Of a stretch of 64,000 bases of DNA, positions 17,321 to 27,293 are shown in pieces; positions within the stretch are counted from its first letter, which is position 1; each line of letters begins with the position of its first letter. The notes under the pieces are model-generated. The model had not been told where the DNA came from, made no database searches, and was given only the letters and a program-made list of their open reading frames with translations. The stretch comes from Neorhizobium sp. JUb45 (GTDB lineage: Bacteria; Pseudomonadota; Alphaproteobacteria; Rhizobiales; Rhizobiaceae). The DNA is taken from positions 186,001-250,000 of the forward strand of contig NZ_SLYW01000002.1 of NCBI RefSeq assembly GCF_004343585.1. Direction: 5' to 3'. Made by a program: the position numbers and the translations under genes.

Positions 17321-18181
17321 TCAGTGTTTTTCCATCGGGCCGAGATAGCGGTCGAAGATCGCTTCCATGTTTTTCTGGTAGCTCTTGTGCACGTCCAGCC
17401 CGCTGTCGAACATGCTGTTCATCGCATCCATCAGCGGGTTGGTGGAAGCGGTCTCCGCGCTCGGGGAAGGGGCGGTTGGCCGGCCCATCGGCTGGGCGCC
17501 AAAACTGCCGGCCATCATCTCCTGAAAGCTTTTGGCGAAGGGATTGTCGGCAAACGGGTTGAAGGCTGTTGCCTGTGGCTGTTCGGCCTTTTCCAGCCCC
17601 CACATGGCGCGCATTGTCTTGGCATAAGGGTTGTCGAAGGCGGATGGGAATGTGTCATTGTCGTGGGCGGCGGTTTTCGAGGCAGCCTTGCCAAACCCCA
17701 TCATCTTCATCCAGTGCTGGCCGATCGCCGCCATCGGATAGATGTCCGTATCGCCCAGCTGCCCGGTCGCCTGCTTGAACAGCCCGCCCATCATAGCGCC
17801 GGCCATGGCCGGCATCATCCGCTTGAACACGTCCTGACCGATGCCGGTAAACTGTTCCGCCTGCGCCGCGATGGCGCGGGACACGTCCTTGGAGCCGAAC
17901 AGGCGCTCCAGCACGATATTGCCATCCGCCTTGCCCTGATCGGTGAAGGCCTTGCCGACATCCTCGAAATATTTGCCGTAAGCGCCGGAAAACATCGCCG
18001 CCATCAGCGGGCCGACGTCGTAGGGGTTGGCGGTGGTGCGTTTGAGGCCGGATGAGAAAGCCGGCACCAGCGCCGCAATCGCTTCCGCCGCCTGTTCCTG
18101 CGCCAGCCCGAACTGTTTCGCCAGCGCCTCGGTGACAGCGCCGTTCTGGGCTTTCAGCATCATCTCGAACAACGGCAGCAT
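17321..18181 (-). CDS. DUF937 domain protein
   Basis: 286 aa. The N-terminal ~150 residues are the DUF937 region (helical, Ala-rich: AVTEALAKQFGLAQEQAAEA, then FSSGLKRTTANP). The C-terminal part is Pro/Asn/Phe-rich with repeated NPFA/NPYAK-type tetrads (DNPYAKTMRAMWG, FNPFADNPFAKSFQEMM), suggesting repeated amphipathic segments. No signal peptide. YidB of E. coli belongs to the same family. Function is unknown. Confidence 0.75.
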   Translation of the reverse strand: MLPLFEMMLKAQNGAVTEALAKQFGLAQEQAAEAIAALVPAFSSGLKRTTANPYDVGPLMAAMFSGAYGKYFEDVGKAFTDQGKADGNIVLERLFGSKDVSRAIAAQAEQFTGIGQDVFKRMMPAMAGAMMGGLFKQATGQLGDTDIYPMAAIGQHWMKMMGFGKAASKTAAHDNDTFPSAFDNPYAKTMRAMWGLEKAEQPQATAFNPFADNPFAKSFQEMMAGSFGAQPMGRPTAPSPSAETASTNPLMDAMNSMFDSGLDVHKSYQKNMEAIFDRYLGPMEKH

Positions 18182-18372
18182 CTGCCCAACCTTTCCGGAA
18201 ACAAATCGCCTATGGCCCGGCGATTATCTCGCTCAAGGCCATGCAGCGCTTTGATGTCGCGCACCGAGCTGTCGAAAATCGATGAAATTCTACAAAGCGA
18301 TGCGCAACACTATACCGGGAAAGTCTTTGCGCGAAACTTGGTTCCTTATTCGCGCAAAGGGTGTCGACGGAT

Positions 18373-19746
18373 TTAGTACTGGTAGTGTTCGAAAACCGGA
18401 TCGACACTGTTCAGCCAGCTGCCGTTGTAAAGCGTCAGCAGTTCCTGCGCCAATGTCGCCTTGTTCTTCAGGATGCGATCAAGCGGCGCCAGATAGATGC
18501 TTTCGTCGGCGCCTTCGGCATTGCGGTAATCGCGGGCTTTCAGGCCGGCCGAAGAGATGTCGAGAATATCGCGGGCGACATCGAACAGCGGCGTGCCGCG
18601 CAGTTCCGACGAAAGGCCGACGGTCGGCACGGCGTCGCGCAGCGACTGCACATCCTCGAAGGTCCAGTTGGCGGTCATCGCCTCGGCGGCCTCGAATGCC
18701 GCGTCGTCATAGAGAAGACCCACCCAGAAGGCCGGCAGCGCCGAGATATGCGACAGCGGGCCGCCATCGGCGCCGCGCATTTCGAGGTAACGCTTCAGGC
18801 GCACGTCGGGGAACAGCGTGGAAAGGTGGTTGGTCCAGTCGCCGAGCGTCGGCTCCCAGTCTTCGATCTTGCCCTTCAGCGCGCCATCCATGAACTGGCG
18901 GAAGGTGATCTCGGTACAGTCGCGATAACGGCCATCGCGAACGATGAAATACATAGGCACGTCGAGCGCCCATTCCACGTAACTGTCGAAACAGAAACCC
19001 GGCTCGAAGGCGGCGCGCAACAGGCCGGAGCGCTGGTTGTCGGTATCGCCCCAGATATCGCCGCGCCAGGAGAGGAAGCCGTTCGGGCGGTTTTCGGTAA
19101 AGGGAGAGGCAGCAAACAGCGCGGTTGCCAGCGGCTGCAGCTTCATCGACAGCGACAGTTTTCGCGCCATGTCGAGTTCCGAGCCGAAATCGACATTCAC
19201 CTGGATCGTGCAGGTGCGGTACATCATGTCGAGACCCTTGCTGCCGACCTTCGGCATGTAGCGGGTCATGATGTCGTAACGCGATTTTGGCATGCGCGGC
19301 GTTTCGGAAAGCGACCATTTCGGGCTGCCGCCGATGCCGAGGAAACGGATGCCCATCGGGTCGGCCACTTCCTTCAGAACGGCCAGATGGTGTTCCGTTT
19401 CGGCCTGCGTCTCGTGCAGCGTCTTCAGCGGCGCGCCGGAAAGCTCGAACTGGCCACCCGGCTCGATCGAGATCGCGCCCATGCCGTCCTTTTCGCCAAG
19501 GCCGATGACTTTGCCGGCATCGATGATCGGCTCCCAGCCGAGCTTGTCCTGCATGCCCTTGAGAAGCGCGGAAATGCTGGCTTCGCCTTCATAGGGAACA
19601 GGGCCAAGACTATCGGTGAAAAAGCCGAACTTTTCATGCTCCGTGCCCAGCCGAAAGTTCTCCTTGGGCTTGGCGCCACCGGCCAGATAGGCCGAGAGTT
19701 CGGACACCGAAGTGAGGGGAGTGTGATCGGTGGTATCACGTGCCAT
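18373..19746 (-). CDS. gshA: Glutamate-cysteine ligase
   Basis: Joins L-glutamate and L-cysteine with ATP, the first step of glutathione synthesis. The 457-aa protein belongs to the plant/alphaproteobacterial type (GCS2-like), with NFRLGTEHEKFGF at the N-terminus (acidic metal ligands), AISIEPGGQFELSG, and PKSRYDIMTRYMPKVG followed by the TIQVNVDFGSE strand. It is downstream of rsmE on the same strand with 137 nt between, a conserved rhizobial order, and may be co-transcribed with it or use its own promoter in the gap. Confidence 0.95.
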   Translation of the reverse strand: MARDTTDHTPLTSVSELSAYLAGGAKPKENFRLGTEHEKFGFFTDSLGPVPYEGEASISALLKGMQDKLGWEPIIDAGKVIGLGEKDGMGAISIEPGGQFELSGAPLKTLHETQAETEHHLAVLKEVADPMGIRFLGIGGSPKWSLSETPRMPKSRYDIMTRYMPKVGSKGLDMMYRTCTIQVNVDFGSELDMARKLSLSMKLQPLATALFAASPFTENRPNGFLSWRGDIWGDTDNQRSGLLRAAFEPGFCFDSYVEWALDVPMYFIVRDGRYRDCTEITFRQFMDGALKGKIEDWEPTLGDWTNHLSTLFPDVRLKRYLEMRGADGGPLSHISALPAFWVGLLYDDAAFEAAEAMTANWTFEDVQSLRDAVPTVGLSSELRGTPLFDVARDILDISSAGLKARDYRNAEGADESIYLAPLDRILKNKATLAQELLTLYNGSWLNSVDPVFEHYQY

Positions 19747-19883
19747 GAAGAGTACCTTTTGGAGTGCCGTATTTTTGACGAACGTCCGGCTGCTTGAACC
19801 GCTTTCATGTGCGGTGCAAGTGAATTTGTTTCAACAAGCCTTCAGAAAATGAGGCGATTGTGTGTCAAATCTGCCGCGCTTGT

Positions 19884-20621
19884 TTATCGCCAGTCGCCGA
19901 TTGCCGCCTGAATGACGGTGAGAGCCGCCACCGCCGCCGTATCGGCCCTGAGAATTCGCGGGCCGAGAGGGATGGCGGTCACGAAGGGGAGGCTGCGCAA
20001 AAGCTGCCTTTCCTCTTCCGAAAACCCGCCTTCCGGCCCGACCAGCAGTGCCAGTTTTTTCTCCGTGATGGCGGAGAGGATCGGCAGCGGGTTCTGGCCC
20101 TCGTCGCCTTCGTCACAGAAGATGATACGTCGCTCCGCCGGCCAAGTTTCGAGAAGATCGGTCAGTTTTTTCGGTGCCGTCACTTCAGGGATCGACAATA
20201 TGCCGCACTGTTCGGCGGCCTCGATGACATTGGCCTGCAGACGATCGATATTGGTGATCTTGCCCTGCACATGCTGGGTCATCACGGGCTGCAGCAGGCC
20301 GGCGCCCATTTCCACCGCCTTCTGTACCAGATAATCCAGCCGTCCGGTTTTCAGCGGCGCAAACAGGTAATGCAGGTCGGACGCGTCCGGCTGCGGCCGT
20401 GTCTGCTCGACCGGCTCCAGCAGCAGTTTCTTGCGGCTGGGGAAGGTCAGGCGTGCCCGCCATTCGCCGTTGCGGCCATCGAAGATCAGCACTTCGGCAT
20501 CCGCCGTCATGCGCAGCACGTTGACGAGATAGTTGAACTGTTCGGTCGTCGCCTCGAGCGGCGTGCCCATGGCGATCCCGGCTTCCACATAAAGCCGCTG
20601 CATCCGAAAATTGGCGCGCAT
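19884..20621 (-). CDS. rsmE: 16S rRNA (uracil1498-N3)-methyltransferase RsmE
   Basis: Methylates N3 of U1498 in 16S rRNA. The 245-aa protein has the N-terminal PUA-like domain (about 1-75, ending near [15 protein letters not shown]) and the C-terminal SPOUT knot with [18 protein letters not shown], the SAM loop [13 protein letters not shown], and the closing [17 protein letters not shown]. All family landmarks are present. It follows the Pit gene by 23 nt and probably shares its transcript. Confidence 0.95.
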   Translation of the reverse strand: MRANFRMQRLYVEAGIAMGTPLEATTEQFNYLVNVLRMTADAEVLIFDGRNGEWRARLTFPSRKKLLLEPVEQTRPQPDASDLHYLFAPLKTGRLDYLVQKAVEMGAGLLQPVMTQHVQGKITNIDRLQANVIEAAEQCGILSIPEVTAPKKLTDLLETWPAERRIIFCDEGDEGQNPLPILSAITEKKLALLVGPEGGFSEEERQLLRSLPFVTAIPLGPRILRADTAAVAALTVIQAAIGDWR

Positions 20622-20644
20622 GATCTAAAATCCCGTCTTGGCGA

Positions 20645-22150
20645 TCACAGAAAGATCGCGAACATGATCAGGCTCATAACGACCGAAAGGGCGGCAGCGC
20701 AAGGAAGGGTGATCATCCAGGCGGCAATGATGCTCAGAAAATGCGAACGTCGCACCAGATAACGGTGCCGGAATTCATAATCGTTGCGTTCGAACGGCTC
20801 CACCGTGTCGATCTCTTCGCCGGCGCGCACGCGAACATATTCGTAACGGCGGCGGGAATGGCGGGTGTACCATTCGCGAAAAAAGCCGACCCCGAAAACC
20901 GCGCCCACGGCGATATGGGTGGATGATACCGGCAGGCCGATCCAGGATGCGGTGATGACCGTCAACGCCGTCGACAGTGATACGCAATAGGCGCGCATGG
21001 GGTTGAGCTTGGTGATTTCCGAGCCGACCAGTTTGACCAGCTTTGGACCGTAGAGCAAAAGACCGAGCGAGATGCCAAGCCCACCGATGACCAGCGCCCA
21101 CATCGGCACCTCGACATAACCGATCGCGCCATGGCGCGAGGCCGAGACGATGGCGGCCAGCGGCCCGATGGCGTTGGAGACGTCATTGGCACCATGCGCG
21201 AAGGACATCAGGGCTGCGGCAAATACCAGCGGAATACGGAAAAGCTTGCGCAGCGACTGGTTGCGGTTCTCCAGCCCTTCCGCCTGCCTTGCGATGACGG
21301 GGATCAGCAGCCGCCATGACAGCAGGCCGCTGACGATGGTGATGATGGTGGCCGTCAGCGCCGAGACATCGGTCAGCTGGCCAAGGCCGACCAGCGACAG
21401 ATAACCGGCAAACGCACCGGTCATGATGCCGATCAGCACCGGCACCCAGCGTTTTGCACCGGCGATCTTGTCCTCGCGGTAGATGATGGTTTCCTTGATG
21501 AGGAACAGGAAACCGGCGGCGAAGACGGCGCCCAGAAGCGGCGAGACCACCCAGCTGGCGGTAATGCCGCTGACCGTCGCCCAGTCGACGGCGGAAATGC
21601 CGGCGGCGGCGATGCCGGACCCCATCACACTGCCGACGATCGAATGGGTGGTGGAGATCGGCCAGCCGAGCCATGTGGCGATGTTGATGAAGATCGCGGC
21701 GGAGAGAAGGGCGGCCATCATCGCCCAGATCATCACGTCGGGGCCGGTGATCACGCCCTGCCGCATGATGCCGTTGGCGATCGTATCGGCGACGCCGCCG
21801 CCGCCGATCACGGCACCGGCGATTTCGAACACGGCGGCCAGCGCAAGGCCGAAACCCATGGTCATGGCGCGCGCGCCGACCGCCGCACCGATATTGTTGG
21901 TGACGTCATTGGCGCCGATGTTCATCGCCATGTAACCGGCAATCGCTGCCGCGCAGACGACCAGAAAGACATCCGCCCGGCCGGTGACGAAACTGCCGGC
22001 CAGCACGGCCATCAGGATCAGAAATATCAGTGCCGTGCCGTGTATCGCCACGCCGCGCCCGAGATAACGCGTTGCTTCTTCAAGGCGCGATATCTTTTCG
22101 AGATCCTTGTCCAGCGTCGGCTTGGCCAAACGGGGTCTGTTGGGCGGCAT
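20645..22150 (-). CDS. pit: Inorganic phosphate transporter, PiT family
   Basis: A proton- or cation-coupled low-affinity phosphate carrier (PHO4 fold). The 501-aa protein has the two duplicated family signatures, GANDVTNNIGAAVGAR in the first half and HGANDVSNAIGPLAAI in the second, separated by a hydrophilic loop, with about ten to twelve membrane helices. The C-terminal ~70 residues add a cytosolic segment and a final helix pair. The Pho84-like symporters of plants are unrelated. It is downstream of a NUDIX gene (123-nt gap) and immediately upstream of rsmE. I see no convincing Pho box. Confidence 0.92.
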   Translation of the reverse strand: MPPNRPRLAKPTLDKDLEKISRLEEATRYLGRGVAIHGTALIFLILMAVLAGSFVTGRADVFLVVCAAAIAGYMAMNIGANDVTNNIGAAVGARAMTMGFGLALAAVFEIAGAVIGGGGVADTIANGIMRQGVITGPDVMIWAMMAALLSAAIFINIATWLGWPISTTHSIVGSVMGSGIAAAGISAVDWATVSGITASWVVSPLLGAVFAAGFLFLIKETIIYREDKIAGAKRWVPVLIGIMTGAFAGYLSLVGLGQLTDVSALTATIITIVSGLLSWRLLIPVIARQAEGLENRNQSLRKLFRIPLVFAAALMSFAHGANDVSNAIGPLAAIVSASRHGAIGYVEVPMWALVIGGLGISLGLLLYGPKLVKLVGSEITKLNPMRAYCVSLSTALTVITASWIGLPVSSTHIAVGAVFGVGFFREWYTRHSRRRYEYVRVRAGEEIDTVEPFERNDYEFRHRYLVRRSHFLSIIAAWMITLPCAAALSVVMSLIMFAIFL

Positions 22151-22273
22151 TCCAGTCTATCCTGATGGCATCGTGAGAGCGTCGGTCGCTTGGCCGATGA
22201 TCGCCGAACGCAGCCGATGCCGGCAACGTTCCAGATTTGGCTTGTGCGGAGAATATTGGCGGAAAAAACGTGC

Positions 22274-22801
22274 TCAGGCACCGGCAGTCTTGGCGGAGAA
22301 GGGCGGAGCGGCTGGCTCGGTGGCGTTGGAATACATCCGTCCGCCGAACTGCATGAACAGGATCTTCAGTTCAGGCTCATTGACGCGGCTGGCTGCCACT
22401 TCGCAGCTTACCCATTCGTATTTGCGACTGCCCTTTTCGGGGAAGGTTTTCAGCATTTCCTCCACCTCGAGCGCATGTACCTGCACAAGAACCGGCACTT
22501 TCACGCCGTTGGACAGCGTCTTGCGGTAGTGGAAATGACCGAGCGGATCCTTCGACACCTTGCCCTTCACGCCGGCCTCTTCATAGGCTTCGCGTTCGGC
22601 GACGGCATGCGCCTTCTTGCCTTCCATCGGCCAGCCCTTGGGGATCACCCAGCGACCGGTGTCACGGCTGGTCATGACAAGCACTTCGAGTTGACCCGCC
22701 TGCTTCTTGCGAACGCGATAGCACAAAGCCGCATATTGCTGCCGCGGTGGTCGCTGCAACATCAGACGAACATTGGTGGTGACGCGGTCGATAAAGCCCA
22801 A
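22274..22801 (-). CDS. NUDIX hydrolase
   Basis: Hydrolyses a nucleoside diphosphate linked to another moiety; the substrate is not known. The Nudix box reads GWPMEGKKAHAVAEREAYEE followed by AGV. The REAYEE core with its catalytic Glu residues is intact, but the first conserved Glu (position 7 of the box) is Lys, a change I recall in the DIPP-like bacterial branch. The start is unclear: no ATG precedes the conserved QRPPRQQYAALCYR except one just before it. A TTG at 22801 has AGGAG 11 nt upstream and is my choice; the TTG at 22828 is an alternative. Confidence 0.85.
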   Translation of the reverse strand: MGFIDRVTTNVRLMLQRPPRQQYAALCYRVRKKQAGQLEVLVMTSRDTGRWVIPKGWPMEGKKAHAVAEREAYEEAGVKGKVSKDPLGHFHYRKTLSNGVKVPVLVQVHALEVEEMLKTFPEKGSRKYEWVSCEVAASRVNEPELKILFMQFGGRMYSNATEPAAPPFSAKTAGA

Positions 22802-23113
22802 TTTCTGTGAATCTCCTAGATGATTCAATGCTAATATATGTATTCGCTGTCACAATCGAGAGTATAAACCCCTTGCGTAAAGGAGAATCACCCGCGAGCG
22901 CGTGCGTCCGAACAGATTGTGATTGCGGATAATTTTCCGTCAAGCGGTGCTTTGCACAGCTGTTCATTTATCCAGATAATACGGCAAAATCTGTTCTCAA
23001 TGCGACAGAAATGTCGGATTTTGCTCTGTCCTGTGACAATTGCCGGATTTTACCGGGCGATTGTCTGAAGTCCGACGCTCCGGCAGCGCGATCACGCTGC
23101 CGGAGCGGGCATT
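22802..23113. other. Intergenic stretch upstream of the NUDIX gene
   Basis: About 310 bases between the first L,D-transpeptidase stop and the NUDIX start, more AT-rich than its surroundings. It should hold the promoter of the NUDIX-pit-rsmE run. I could not identify a specific operator, RNA or repeat in it. Confidence 0.4.
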
Positions 23114-23803
23114 TTAACCACCAAAAATGGTTCGGAAAATATCGACGCCGCGATCCTTGAAAGCAACGTCGCCGGGCTTGGAGCCGGGACCGATGACGAC
23201 AACCTTGGCGCCGACGGCTGCGCGGGCATAAAGATGTTCGACATCCTTGTTCATCAGGCGGATGCAGCCCGACGACAGGTTGAGGCCGATCGACCACGGC
23301 TGGTTGGTGCCGTGAATGCGGAAGATGGTGTCACGGCCGCCCTTGTAGAGATACATGGCGCGGGCGCCGAGCGGATTTTCCGGGCCGCCCTGCATGACGA
23401 CAGGCAGCTTGATGCCGCGGCGGGCTTCGCGGGCGCGCATCTCGGCCGGCGGCGTCCATGTCGGCCATTCGGCCTTGCGACCGATCGAAACTTCACCCGA
23501 CCAGCCAAAACCTTCGCGGCCGACACCGATACCGTAACGCGTCGCGCGGTTTTTGCCTTCGACGAGGTAGAGGAACTTGTTGTTGGTATCGACGATGATC
23601 GTGCCGGGGGCTTCATTGGTGGCGAAGCGCACCATGCGGCGCTGGAATTTTTCCGGAACCGGCTTGTTGCGCACCGAAGGCGCGACATCGCTTGCCGTCG
23701 TCTGCGGCTGGCGCGACTGCGCGCTTGCCTGGCTGACCGGCAGCGCCAGCGACATGCTCAAACCCATTGCCGCAATAGCGAACAACATTTTACCCGACTT
23801 CAT
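23114..23803 (-). CDS. L,D-transpeptidase (YkuD domain), periplasmic
   Basis: Forms 3-3 crosslinks in peptidoglycan or attaches proteins to it. The 229-aa protein has a Sec signal peptide (MKSGKMLFAIAAMGLSMSLA, cleavage near ASAQS) and a YkuD domain: TIIVDTNNKFLYLVEG opening strand, IFRIHGTNQPWSIG with the conserved His, and the catalytic SSGCIRLMN with its Cys. ATG 23803 has AAGGGGA just upstream. A 9-bp hairpin with a T6 tail ends 8 nt before that ribosome site. A paralogue lies upstream on the same strand. Agrobacterium and relatives depend heavily on L,D-crosslinks for polar growth, so several copies are expected. Confidence 0.93.
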   Translation of the reverse strand: MKSGKMLFAIAAMGLSMSLALPVSQASAQSRQPQTTASDVAPSVRNKPVPEKFQRRMVRFATNEAPGTIIVDTNNKFLYLVEGKNRATRYGIGVGREGFGWSGEVSIGRKAEWPTWTPPAEMRAREARRGIKLPVVMQGGPENPLGARAMYLYKGGRDTIFRIHGTNQPWSIGLNLSSGCIRLMNKDVEHLYARAAVGAKVVVIGPGSKPGDVAFKDRGVDIFRTIFGG

Positions 23804-23822
23804 CAGGTTCCCCTTCAATAAC

Positions 23823-23849
23823 AAAAAAGCCGGGACAAAATGTCCCGGC
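23823..23849 (-). terminator. Rho-independent terminator at the Shine-Dalgarno of the downstream L,D-transpeptidase
   Basis: On the minus strand GCCGGGACA pairs with TGTCCCGGC around TTT, then T6. It ends the upstream L,D-transpeptidase transcript but stands only 8 nt before the next gene's ribosome site, so any transcript of that gene that starts upstream must read through it. Confidence 0.8.
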
Positions 23850-23968
23850 CTGATGGTTACGGCAAGATCAGGAATGACGAATGTGAACAAACGGGCAGCG
23901 TTATACGTCTGCCATCGTGTCTATCTTGTCACATTTTCCGGGCAAAATACGGAGTTACATAAGCCTGA

Positions 23969-24799
23969 TCAGATGACGATGACGCGGGTGCCGACATTCA
24001 CGCGCTCGTAAAGGTCGGTCACATCCTCGTTGCGCATGCGGATGCAGCCGGAAGACACGGCGCTGCCGATCGTCCAGGGCGCATTGGTGCCGTGGATGCG
24101 GTAAAGCGTCGAGCCGAGATACATGGCGCGGGCACCAAGCGGGTTTTCCGGGCCGCCGTCCATGCGCGCGGGCAGGTAATGGCCCTTGGCGGCTTCTCTG
24201 GTAATCATTTCCTGCGGCGGGATCCAGGTCGGCCATTCGGCCTTGCGGGTCACCTTGTGTTCGCCGGCCCATTCGAAACCCGGCTTGCCGACGCCGACGC
24301 CGTAGCGCATCGCCTGGCCGCCGGCCTGCACGAGATAGAGAAAGCGGTTATTGGTATCGATGACGATCGTGCCGGCCGGATACTGCGTCTCGTAGGACAC
24401 TGTCTGCGGCAGGAATTGCGGCTCGATCTTGCCCTGGATGACCGGCAGGTTGGGGCGGCGCATCGCCACCTGCTGGGCCCCCTGCTGCGGGCGCGCCGGG
24501 CGGGCGGCACGCGAAGGGGCCGGCGGGAACAGATACTGGCGGGCCTGCTGGCTACGGCGCGGCTGCGCCTGCGGCTGGTAATATTGCGGCTGCGGAGCCG
24601 CGGTGCGGTAACGCGGCGCGGCCTGCGATGGTGCTGCACCCAGCTGCATCAGCCAGGGTGCGGTCAGGTCGGGGCTGACGACGACCGGCGGACGTTCGCG
24701 GTAGCGATCCTGTGCGTTGGCCGGTGTGAAGGAGACTGTGGTGGCAAGCCCGAGGGCAAGAAACCCCAGCAATTTGGCGCAAGGCATGTTCTTCTTCAT
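23969..24799 (-). CDS. L,D-transpeptidase (YkuD domain), periplasmic, paralogue
   Basis: 276 aa with a Sec signal peptide (hydrophobic LLGFLALGLATTVSF, cleavage near PANAQ), then a ~100-residue Pro/Gln/Arg/Tyr-rich linker that could span or bind the cell wall, then the YkuD domain: TIVIDTNNRFLYLVQ, LYRIHGTNAPWTIG and catalytic SSGCIRMRNEDV. It is clearly a duplicate of the gene downstream, whose product lacks most of the linker. The start is ATG 24799 (GGAG 9 nt upstream) rather than ATG 24805, which is too close to the ribosome site. It is divergent from tag. Confidence 0.92.
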   Translation of the reverse strand: MKKNMPCAKLLGFLALGLATTVSFTPANAQDRYRERPPVVVSPDLTAPWLMQLGAAPSQAAPRYRTAAPQPQYYQPQAQPRRSQQARQYLFPPAPSRAARPARPQQGAQQVAMRRPNLPVIQGKIEPQFLPQTVSYETQYPAGTIVIDTNNRFLYLVQAGGQAMRYGVGVGKPGFEWAGEHKVTRKAEWPTWIPPQEMITREAAKGHYLPARMDGGPENPLGARAMYLGSTLYRIHGTNAPWTIGSAVSSGCIRMRNEDVTDLYERVNVGTRVIVI

Positions 24800-25031
24800 C
24801 GTCATCGGCTCCAACGCGTTTACTTGTCCGATTGCGGGAATGTCTCATCCGCTTGCGGCTTTGATCCTGCGCAAACCTTGGGGGCAATTCACAAGCGAAT
24901 GGTAAATGTGGTGTCCGCCGAATGCCGGGCTTTGCATAAACCTTTCGGCAGGGTTACCGGGTGGTTGGAAGACATGGTTGACGTGTTATGAAGGCCGTCG
25001 AGATGGCGTTAACGGGCGGGATGGTTGAGCG

Positions 25032-25641
<610 letters not shown>

Positions 25642-25655
<14 letters not shown>

Positions 25656-26352
25656 TCCTGTCGAGGATATCAGGCAGTTCGCCGAGATGGGCGATCTGGC
25701 GAAACCGCGGCGCATCGGTCGGCGGTTCCACATGCTCGAGAATCCAGGTCAGCTCATGCGGCACGAACACGCCGTAGGCACCCGCGGCAATCGCCGGCAC
25801 GATGTCGGATTTCAGCGAATTGCCGATCATCATCGCCCGCTCCGGCCCATCCGCCACGCGTGAAAACACCCGGCGATAGGTGGTCGCGCTCTTTTCCGAA
25901 ACGATCTCCACCGCATCGAAAAAATCGCCAAGCCCCGATTGCGCCAGTTTGCGCTCCTGATCGAACAGGTCGCCCTTGGTGATCAGCACCAGCATGTAAT
26001 GACCTGACAGCGCCTCCAATGTTTCGCGCACATGCGGCAGGGTTTCCACCGGATGCCGCAGCATCTCCCGGCCGACATCCAAAATCTCGCCGATCGTGCG
26101 CGCCTCGACTTTGCCGTCGGTCACCTCGATGGCGGTTTCGATCATCGACAGCACAAAACCCTTGATGCCGTATCCGTAGAAATCGAGATTGCGCTTTTCC
26201 GCTTCCAGCAGCTTTTCCGAAACGATGTCGTGCTCGGCAAATTCCTTGAGCAGGCCGGAAAAGTGGCTTTCGGTCGAGCGAAAGAACTGTTCGTTCTGCC
26301 AGAGCGTGTCGTCGGCATCGAAGCCGATCGCCGTGATGGGACGCATGGTCAT
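25642..26352 (-). CDS. HAD-family hydrolase
   Basis: 236 aa with all HAD motifs: the DxD nucleophile in GFDADDTLW (D12/D14), motif II in LVLITKGD, the Lys of motif III in the EKSATTYRRV region, and motif IV as MMIGNSLKSDIVPA. The cap is helical and of subfamily I type. The substrate is unknown; small phosphorylated metabolites are usual. ATG 26352 has GGAGG 10 nt upstream. Confidence 0.88.
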
Positions 26353-26450
26353 GACAAAAATCCTCCAGCCGGAATATGGACAGCGTGCGGATATCAGGCA
26401 AGGCGGAAAGTTTTCCGCCCTGCCTGACGATCAGAGTTTACTTGGATGGC

Positions 26451-26825
26451 TTACTTGGCATGCGCCTTCAGCCATGCCTTCATGTCGGCAATCTCGGCCG
26501 TCTGCGCAGCAATCACCGCTTCCGCCAGTTTGCGGATTTCCGGGTCCTTGCCATATTGCAACTGCACCCTGGCCATGGCGATGGCGCCTTCATGATGCGG
26601 GATCATGCCGGCCACGAAATCCACATCGGCATCGCCGGTGAATTCGATCGCCATGTCTTTGTGCATGGCATTGTTGGCTGCGGCAAAGGCAAGCGAGGAG
26701 GGGGCTTTTGCGGCTGCCGTGTCCGTTGCGGCCGTGCCGTGATGAGCGCTGTGATCCTGTGCGGCAAGCGGGCTTGCGCCGAGCAGCATGATGGTCAGGC
26801 AAGCGGCGATAGTCTTCGGAGACAT
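26451..26825 (-). CDS. DUF305 family secreted protein
   Basis: 124 aa with a signal peptide (ending near LAAQD), a His-rich stretch DHSAHHG just after it, and the DUF305 core [16 protein letters not shown] near the middle. Family members are four-helix, ferritin-like secreted proteins often found with copper-resistance genes. The gene is 55 nt downstream of another His/Met-rich secreted protein on the same strand, so a copper-related pair is a reasonable inference. ATG 26825 has AAGGA upstream; the open frame beyond it is spurious. Confidence 0.85.
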   Translation of the reverse strand: MSPKTIAACLTIMLLGASPLAAQDHSAHHGTAATDTAAAKAPSSLAFAAANNAMHKDMAIEFTGDADVDFVAGMIPHHEGAIAMARVQLQYGKDPEIRKLAEAVIAAQTAEIADMKAWLKAHAK

Positions 26826-26880
26826 GGTATGTCCTTCCGTGTCCGAGAATGGGTTTTGAGTTCGAGTGTGACAGCGAAAC

Positions 26881-27252
26881 TCAGGCTCGGGGAGGCGGAA
26901 GGTCGAGGCCCGGCGCATGCGGCACCATTTCCGGTGCAGGCGAAGGGGGCGGGTAGGAAGAGACGAAGCGGCTTAAGGGCTGAAACGCGAGATCGGGCAA
27001 CAGCACCAGACAGGCGGCGCAGAACGGGGTCACACACCCTTTGCCGCCATGCGGGCAGGGTTTTGAACTTTTGCCGGAATGGCTGGAATGATCCATGGCC
27101 GCCATGTTTTTCATGGCCGCATCATGACCGGCATGATCATGCGTCATCACCATTGCCGGTTCCGCAACGGCAGCCACCGGTGCCGCGGCCAGCGGCATGG
27201 CCGCATAAAGCAGGCAGGCAAGCGCCATCAATGTTGCAGCAAAACGGTTCAT
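26881..27252 (-). CDS. Small His/Met/Cys-rich secreted protein, probably metal-binding
   Basis: 123 aa with a signal peptide ([20 protein letters not shown]), a metal-ligand-rich middle ([25 protein letters not shown]), then clustered cysteines in [19 protein letters not shown] and a Pro-rich tail. The layout resembles DUF2946/CopL-like copper proteins, but I cannot fix the family. It is the first gene of a likely two-gene operon with the DUF305 gene. Confidence 0.7.
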   Translation of the reverse strand: MNRFAATLMALACLLYAAMPLAAAPVAAVAEPAMVMTHDHAGHDAAMKNMAAMDHSSHSGKSSKPCPHGGKGCVTPFCAACLVLLPDLAFQPLSRFVSSYPPPSPAPEMVPHAPGLDLPPPRA

Positions 27253-27293
27253 GGCGGGCAACCTAGCCCAACAATGTGGCAAAGCAATCCGCC

